Source of the DNA: Liolophura sinensis
Taxonomy: Eukaryota > Mollusca > Polyplacophora > Chitonida > Chitonidae
DNA length: 64,000 nucleotides
Direction: 5' to 3'
NCBI RefSeq assembly: GCF_032854445.1
Contig: NC_088302.1
Span: forward strand, 5,077,338 to 5,141,337
Position numbers and translations under genes: made by a program. The notes beneath the pieces are model-generated. The model had not been told where the DNA came from, did not search any database, and saw only the letters and a program-made list of their open reading frames with translations. Shown here piece after piece: positions 59,701 through 64,000 of the stretch. The number at the start of each line of letters is the position of its first letter. Position 1 is the stretch's first letter.

Positions 59701-62700
59701 CTGCGATTCACTGATTCCTGCCCAGTGACGTCGTGTATGTGTTCGTATCAAACTGTTGCCAACTTTGCACGGAATTTATTTCGCGAATCAGTTCCCGTAC
59801 ACTTCTCTCATCCTATCATTGAATAATTCAGCTATATATTCCACATACCACAATAAAACCGATCAGTGCAATAATAATAATAAAAAATACAAATAAACTC
59901 CACAACTGGCAACTGTTTGTGAAGTACTCCTCAAGGCGGGATGTAAGTTGTGTGAGGGAAGGCATCATACATCCCCGTACAATTATCACGAAAGGCAGTG
60001 AATGTGGCGAATTCTTGAATGTGGCGGTGATTAACAATCAAAAAAAATAAATAAATAAATAAACAGAGGAACAGGGCAATGCTGAATGTTGTATAAGTAC
60101 ACTATTCTTGAGTACGGTGTAAAACTTCTGTCAAATAAATAAATAAGTAAAACAACGCTAAATTTCGCCATTTTTGCACTCCGTTTAAAATTTCAGTCAA
60201 ATAAATACAAAAAACAATGTTAAATTTCTCCATTTTTGCAATGATGTGTTTGTTTTTCTTTGTGAATGGCAAAAGTATGTCACAGTTGTTCGGTTATCAT
60301 AATGCAGATGTTCTTTCCACGTAAAATAGGTTTTTCCTGATCTGTTACAGCAGTAGAAAAGCTTCAGGGTAAATTCTTGATATATACGTCCTGAAGTGCT
60401 AAAATTGTACATCCACATGTTCTGTAGCTATTTTGTGTCTCTGTTCCTCCTACATCCAGGTTGATGATTACAAACCATGGCTGACCATTCCACCTGAAAA
60501 TAATAACGGGAATACAGATGAAATCCTCAGCCACAACGATAAGCTGCGGCTCAACTTGGAAGGTGAAAACCAGGAAGACAGGGTAAGGCATCAGAGTTAT
60601 CTTCCCTTGAATCAGCTGAGCGTGTTACACACAAACCAAGGTTGCTGAAGCGGCCAACTGAGATTATCTGTCGTCTCCATCACTTTTGTTTCTGAGGGTT
60701 TTTAATATATTTCCACACGGCACTACTGATTCTCAAGCAACGTTTATGTATAATATATTTTTTGTTGGCCACAGAGGAGTTTTGAAACTCAAACCAGGTG
60801 ATTTCTTCTCTGCGTGGATTGTCTCATTATCGTGACTTATTTTCTCAGATCAAATAAACTGACTTTTAGGACTTACACTCCCACATCAAACATGCTTTTT
60901 TCTCTCTTCCTTTGTCAATGAAGAAGGATGATGACGAAGAACGGGAAAAGAGGAAATACTTGTATCCAAAAGGATCATCGAATCTTTGGCCACAGGGGAT
61001 TATTTTGTACAGGTTTGCCACGGATCAGAGAAGATTCGGTGAGTCGAATTCTCAACAATTAAATTGGCTAGTTAAACAGATTAGACAAAAATTTGTTTGG
61101 AAAAAAGAGAAACATCCACCTTTAGAGTACTCTATGAAAAAGTACGTCTTGTTTAACAAAATAATGATATGAAACAGCTAAAAAAGTTGAAACTTGCGTC
61201 GCCAAGATACCTAAACACCACAAACTGTCTTTGATTTCCAGACAACCAAGAAAGCTATGATGTCGTCAAGGCAGCCATGCGGTGGTACGAAGAGAACAGC
61301 TGTATAAAATGGCGAGAGGCGACCTCGCAGATGGAAAATTTCGTGGAGATTGGAAAAGGCGTCGGGTAAGGCTTTTTCACGTGACACCTAATTCAGTGGT
61401 ATACGGTTTTCAGATCCAGGGCCTATTTTCCATGGCGGATGTATAATTAGGACAACAAGAAATTAATTTCTTAATTTTACATCAGTTTGGCAATTTTACC
61501 GCAAATTTGTAATTTTCAATGTAATATGCGAACAATTTCTGCTCTCTTTCCACTGTGAAGACCATCAAACCATTCTGCCTGTTCGCATTTGAAAATATCC
61601 TTACCCACATACACCAAGTGTAAACATACAATATGAATCTACCAAATTAGCTGTATTTCATTTAAGAACTAAAATGTCTTCATCCACATTGTTGTGTTTA
61701 CAGTTGCAGCGCCAACATTGGGAGAAGCGTGCAGAAGAGCATCATGACATTGGAAGAACCTAGATGTCTCACGGTAAATAAGAATATCACTTGAAAAGCT
61801 TTGTTTAAAGGCTTAACCAACACCGTGGTCGTTGGTGGAGTGGATACGATAATACAGTAGTATAGGTTGCCGAACGGTGTCCAAGATGGGACGTCGTGAA
61901 CAAAGAACATCTTATGTCATGAGTAGTGTACATGTACACATGTGTGCTCGTGATTGTTTTCGTTCATGACACTGTCTCATGAACATGGTCATGTTTAGGC
62001 TTCCATCATGAACACGCCGACGATGACTATAGCTGGCATTGTATCGTGTAATAAAGCAACGTTCTTGTTCTCAAGCTCACGACAGTTTCGCACGAAGTAT
62101 GCCACTGTTTAGGCTTCAATCACGAATCAGTAATAAACGAAATGTTTCTGTTAATCGGTTCACCACTGCTCTGCACGAAAAGGGCCATTGTTTGGGCATC
62201 CATCACGACCATGTCCGCAATGACTAGCTATGCAGCAGTAATGAAGGCAATGTTTCTGTTTTTCAGTTCACGACTGTTTTGCACGAAATGGGCCATTGTT
62301 TGGGCTTCCATCACGAACACGTCCGTAGTGACCGTGACAAGTACGTTGATGTGATTTACAGCCGACTTCAGGAGAAACCCGGGGGTACCAACTGGGGCAA
62401 GTCGAATACCATAAACTACGCCCCCTACGACCTGGGATCCACTATGCACTACAGCCTATACGTGAGTAAAACATTATTTGGAGCCTTAAACACCCAGACC
62501 AGGGTAGCCGGGCAATGTGTAACTGCTCCAAGGAGAATCCATGTTTACGACCAATAGTGATAGAGACTTAGACGGAACGACCCCATCCAGTGACCACCAT
62601 CAATCTCCTTCACTGACGTCACATAAAAGGACCATGGTCATAAAGGTGACATATTGCGGAGACGCCTACGGCATTACACACCAATAAAATACTAAATGGA

Positions 62701-63258
62701 AAAGGTCAAACAATTATTCCAAAGGTCTGAAGTTCAAACCTACGCCAGAAATCCCACTTCATGCATACAGCCCTATAGCGAAGATTTCCCACATCTCACA
62801 TCTACTACCTGCTGACTAGACAGATGTTATAGTCGACACAAACTAAATCTGTCTACTTAGAATATTCATATATTAACTACCTGCAAGGTTTATCTCTAGT
62901 AATTCTACCTTTCTCTGTCTTGCCTTCTTTGTGTGTATTACCTAAGAAGGAATGCGGCCTGCAATATTAGGATTCTTGGTTTGTTCCTGTTAAGTCCCAT
63001 CCACTGAAATGCAGATTAACTGCGCTCATATATTTGCCACGATGTCCTAAATGTTCTATTTCTATAGATAATAGTAAATCAGACCATATTTTCCACTGTG
63101 TGTATATGAGATTTTCTTACAGGCGGGCTCTTTAGAACAAGGGAAGATGGCAATCATCCCAAAGAACATGGAGTTAGACTTCTTGGCTACAACACACAGA
63201 CCCTCCACCATGTCTTTCTACGATCTCTTCTCTATCAACTACGCATACGAATGTGCAG
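56718..63258 (+). CDS. Secreted astacin-family (M12A) zinc metalloprotease, 5' nine exons, partial
   Basis: Exons: 56,718-56,801; 57,862-57,915; 58,177-58,284; 60,460-60,582; 60,924-61,038; 61,242-61,365; 61,704-61,773; 62,267-62,461; 63,123-63,258. All have GT/AG junctions and join without a stop (336 residues, then a phase-1 donor; the gene continues beyond the window). Residues 1-23 form a signal peptide (VVFWLMLVLTVLSG core). Residues 24-133 are a propeptide ending in a furin-type R-E-K-R (130-133). The catalytic domain starts near LWPQGIILYRF (about 144). The active site is HEMGHCLGFHHEHVRSDRD: His232, Glu233, His236, third ligand His242. The Met-turn STMHYS carries Met286 and Tyr288. 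Cys182/Cys335 and Cys204/Cys224 match the two conserved astacin disulfides. The propeptide LEGE (115-118) stands where family members often have F-x-G-D. It would be secreted and cleave extracellular proteins; the substrate is unknown. Later non-catalytic domains may lie outside. Confidence 0.93.
58285..60459 (+). other. Largest intron of the astacin gene (intron 3)
   Basis: Runs from donor GTGCGT to acceptor CATCCAG. No second gene is supported. It holds AAAT microsatellites (about 60,045-60,065), a SINE tail fragment (60,095-60,150) and a small local duplication of CTAAATTTCGCCATTTTTGC / TTAAATTTCTCCATTTTTGC around 60,155-60,240. Confidence 0.7.
60095..60150 (+). mobile_element. SINE family 1 tail fragment inside the astacin intron
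   Basis: ACTATTCTTGAGTACGGTGT then AAAACTTCTGTCAAATAAAT AAATAAG matches the last 50 bp of family 1. The remainder is absent. Confidence 0.7.
61963..62266 (+). repeat. Three decayed copies of the start of the astacin catalytic exon, in the preceding intron
   Basis: Upstream of the real exon 8 (from 62,267) its first 60 or so bases recur at 61,963, 62,076 and 62,159 (spacing 113, 83, then 108 bp), separated by related spacers (GTAATGAAGGCAATGTTTCT-like). Copy 1 reads HEHGH, then a 1-bp deletion breaks the frame. Copy 2 reads TTVSHEVCHCLGFNHE and still has an AG (CTCAAG) before it. Copy 3 reads FTTALHEKGHCLGIHHDHVR and then meets TAG, and its acceptor AG is lost. They look like local tandem duplications of acceptor plus zinc-motif sequence that have become pseudo-exons. 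None keeps both an open frame to a good donor and an intact acceptor. Confidence 0.85.
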
Positions 63259-63661
63259 GTCAGAACTGAATCAATTAACCAACCAGACTGCATGTTGGTA
63301 TCTTATCTATAGTGTAATTGGCCGTATCAACCTAACTTATGTCTTAGTTTATGAAACTCAGTAGGTGTCAGATGTTAAATCTTTGCATTGACACATACTT
63401 AAAAAAGCTTGGACATGAAATGCTCCTTTAAACATCAGAATGACAAATTGTAGTTCATTTTTACTTACGGCGCATCAAGAGTTTCGAATTTAAATTTAAT
63501 GCAATCATTGTGCGATTATATCCCTTTACATATACGCCTTTGAAGACAATAGCATGTACAGTTAAAAAAATAACAAGAAGAGCACTTTTTGAGAAATTCG
63601 ATTACACTAAATAAAAGGCTATTAACACTGTGGAATATATACACAGGGCGTAATTGTAGAT

Positions 63662-63686
63662 TGTCCGCACTTATAAAGTGCGGACA
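63662..63686. repeat. 25-bp near-perfect palindrome at a SINE border
   Basis: TGTCCGCACTT, ATA, AAGTGCGGACA: 11-bp arms around a 3-bp centre, ending exactly where the family 1 SINE begins. Confidence 0.85.
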
Positions 63687-63937
63687 GAGGCCTCAGTGGC
63701 CGTGGTGGTTAGCGTGCCAGTGGGGCGCAATGGCCCAGGAGCCTCTCATCAATGCAGTCGCTGTGAGTTCAAGCCCAGCTCATGATGGCTTCCTCTCCGG
63801 CCGTTATTGGGAAGTTCTGCAAATGGTTATAGGTTTCCCCTCTGCCCAGTCTCCTCCAACCATAATGCTGGCTGTTGTCGTATAAGTTAAATATTTTGAG
63901 TAAGGCGTAAAATACCAATGAAATAAATAAATAAATT
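63686..63937 (+). mobile_element. SINE family 1 copy in the last visible astacin intron
   Basis: Head GGCCTCAGTGGCCGTGGTGG TTAGCGTGCC, B-box region GAGTTCAAGCCCAGC, body CCTCTCCGGCCG and ATTTTGAGTAAGGCG, tail AAATAAATAAATAAAT. The body has a deletion in the GTGGGTTTCCCCCGGG part. It lies in the astacin sense orientation after exon 9. Confidence 0.88.
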
Positions 63938-64000
63938 TTAAAGGAACGATTGGCATGTACATGATGTCTACTAATTTACGTGATTGCAGAAAAATGTAAC

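Noticed and set aside
62142-62354. Frame running through the duplicated zinc-motif copies in a different phase
   Set aside because: It is out of phase with the astacin reading, so it would not encode the HExxH motif.

Overview
The window is AT-rich animal nuclear DNA with interrupted genes, several SINE, DNA-transposon and retrotransposon families, and very long tandem repeats. Two tRNA-headed SINE families of a kind I recall as common in molluscs, a molluscan-looking Bcl-2-family gene and an astacin gene suggest a mollusc. That assignment is inference; no database was searched.

Layout. 1-5.3 kb is a transposon graveyard: the end of a non-LTR retrotransposon, two decayed Tc1-like transposons, and a Ty3/gypsy Gag-protease fragment. 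The second Tc1-like copy lies inside the gypsy Gag zinc-knuckle coding region. A Bcl-2-family gene runs on the minus strand, with a probable 5'UTR exon and promoter near 10.2-10.4 kb, coding exons at 9,452-8,940 and 8,713-8,597, and a likely polyadenylation signal near 7,170. From 10.4 to 25.2 kb I see no protein gene. That stretch holds SINEs, a 48-bp tandem array (13.4 kb), a run of four adjacent large hairpins (15.4-15.85 kb) and a 44-bp tandem array (19.0-20.4 kb) with two SINEs inside it.

From about 25.2 to 50.2 kb (nearly 40% of the window) lies one satellite array of about 112-bp monomers, all in the same orientation. The edges are diverged. The centre is organised into higher-order repeats of 6, 7 or 9 monomers, mostly in two alternating half-units, with still larger tandem copies (for example a 3,929-bp shift). 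Most monomers carry an inverted repeat that could fold into a hairpin of roughly 23 bp, and some variants have changed in ways that keep the arms matched.

After a gene-poor stretch (50.2-56.6 kb, with SINEs and a 43-bp repeat), a plus-strand secreted astacin (M12A) metalloprotease gene starts at 56,718. Nine coding exons can be read in frame (336 residues) before the gene leaves the window. The intron before its catalytic exon holds three decayed copies of the start of that exon, including the zinc-binding motif.

The two genes show no sign of working together. They are unrelated single genes separated by repeats. The strongest candidates for something undescribed are the hairpin-bearing higher-order satellite and the repeated catalytic mini-exons of the astacin gene.
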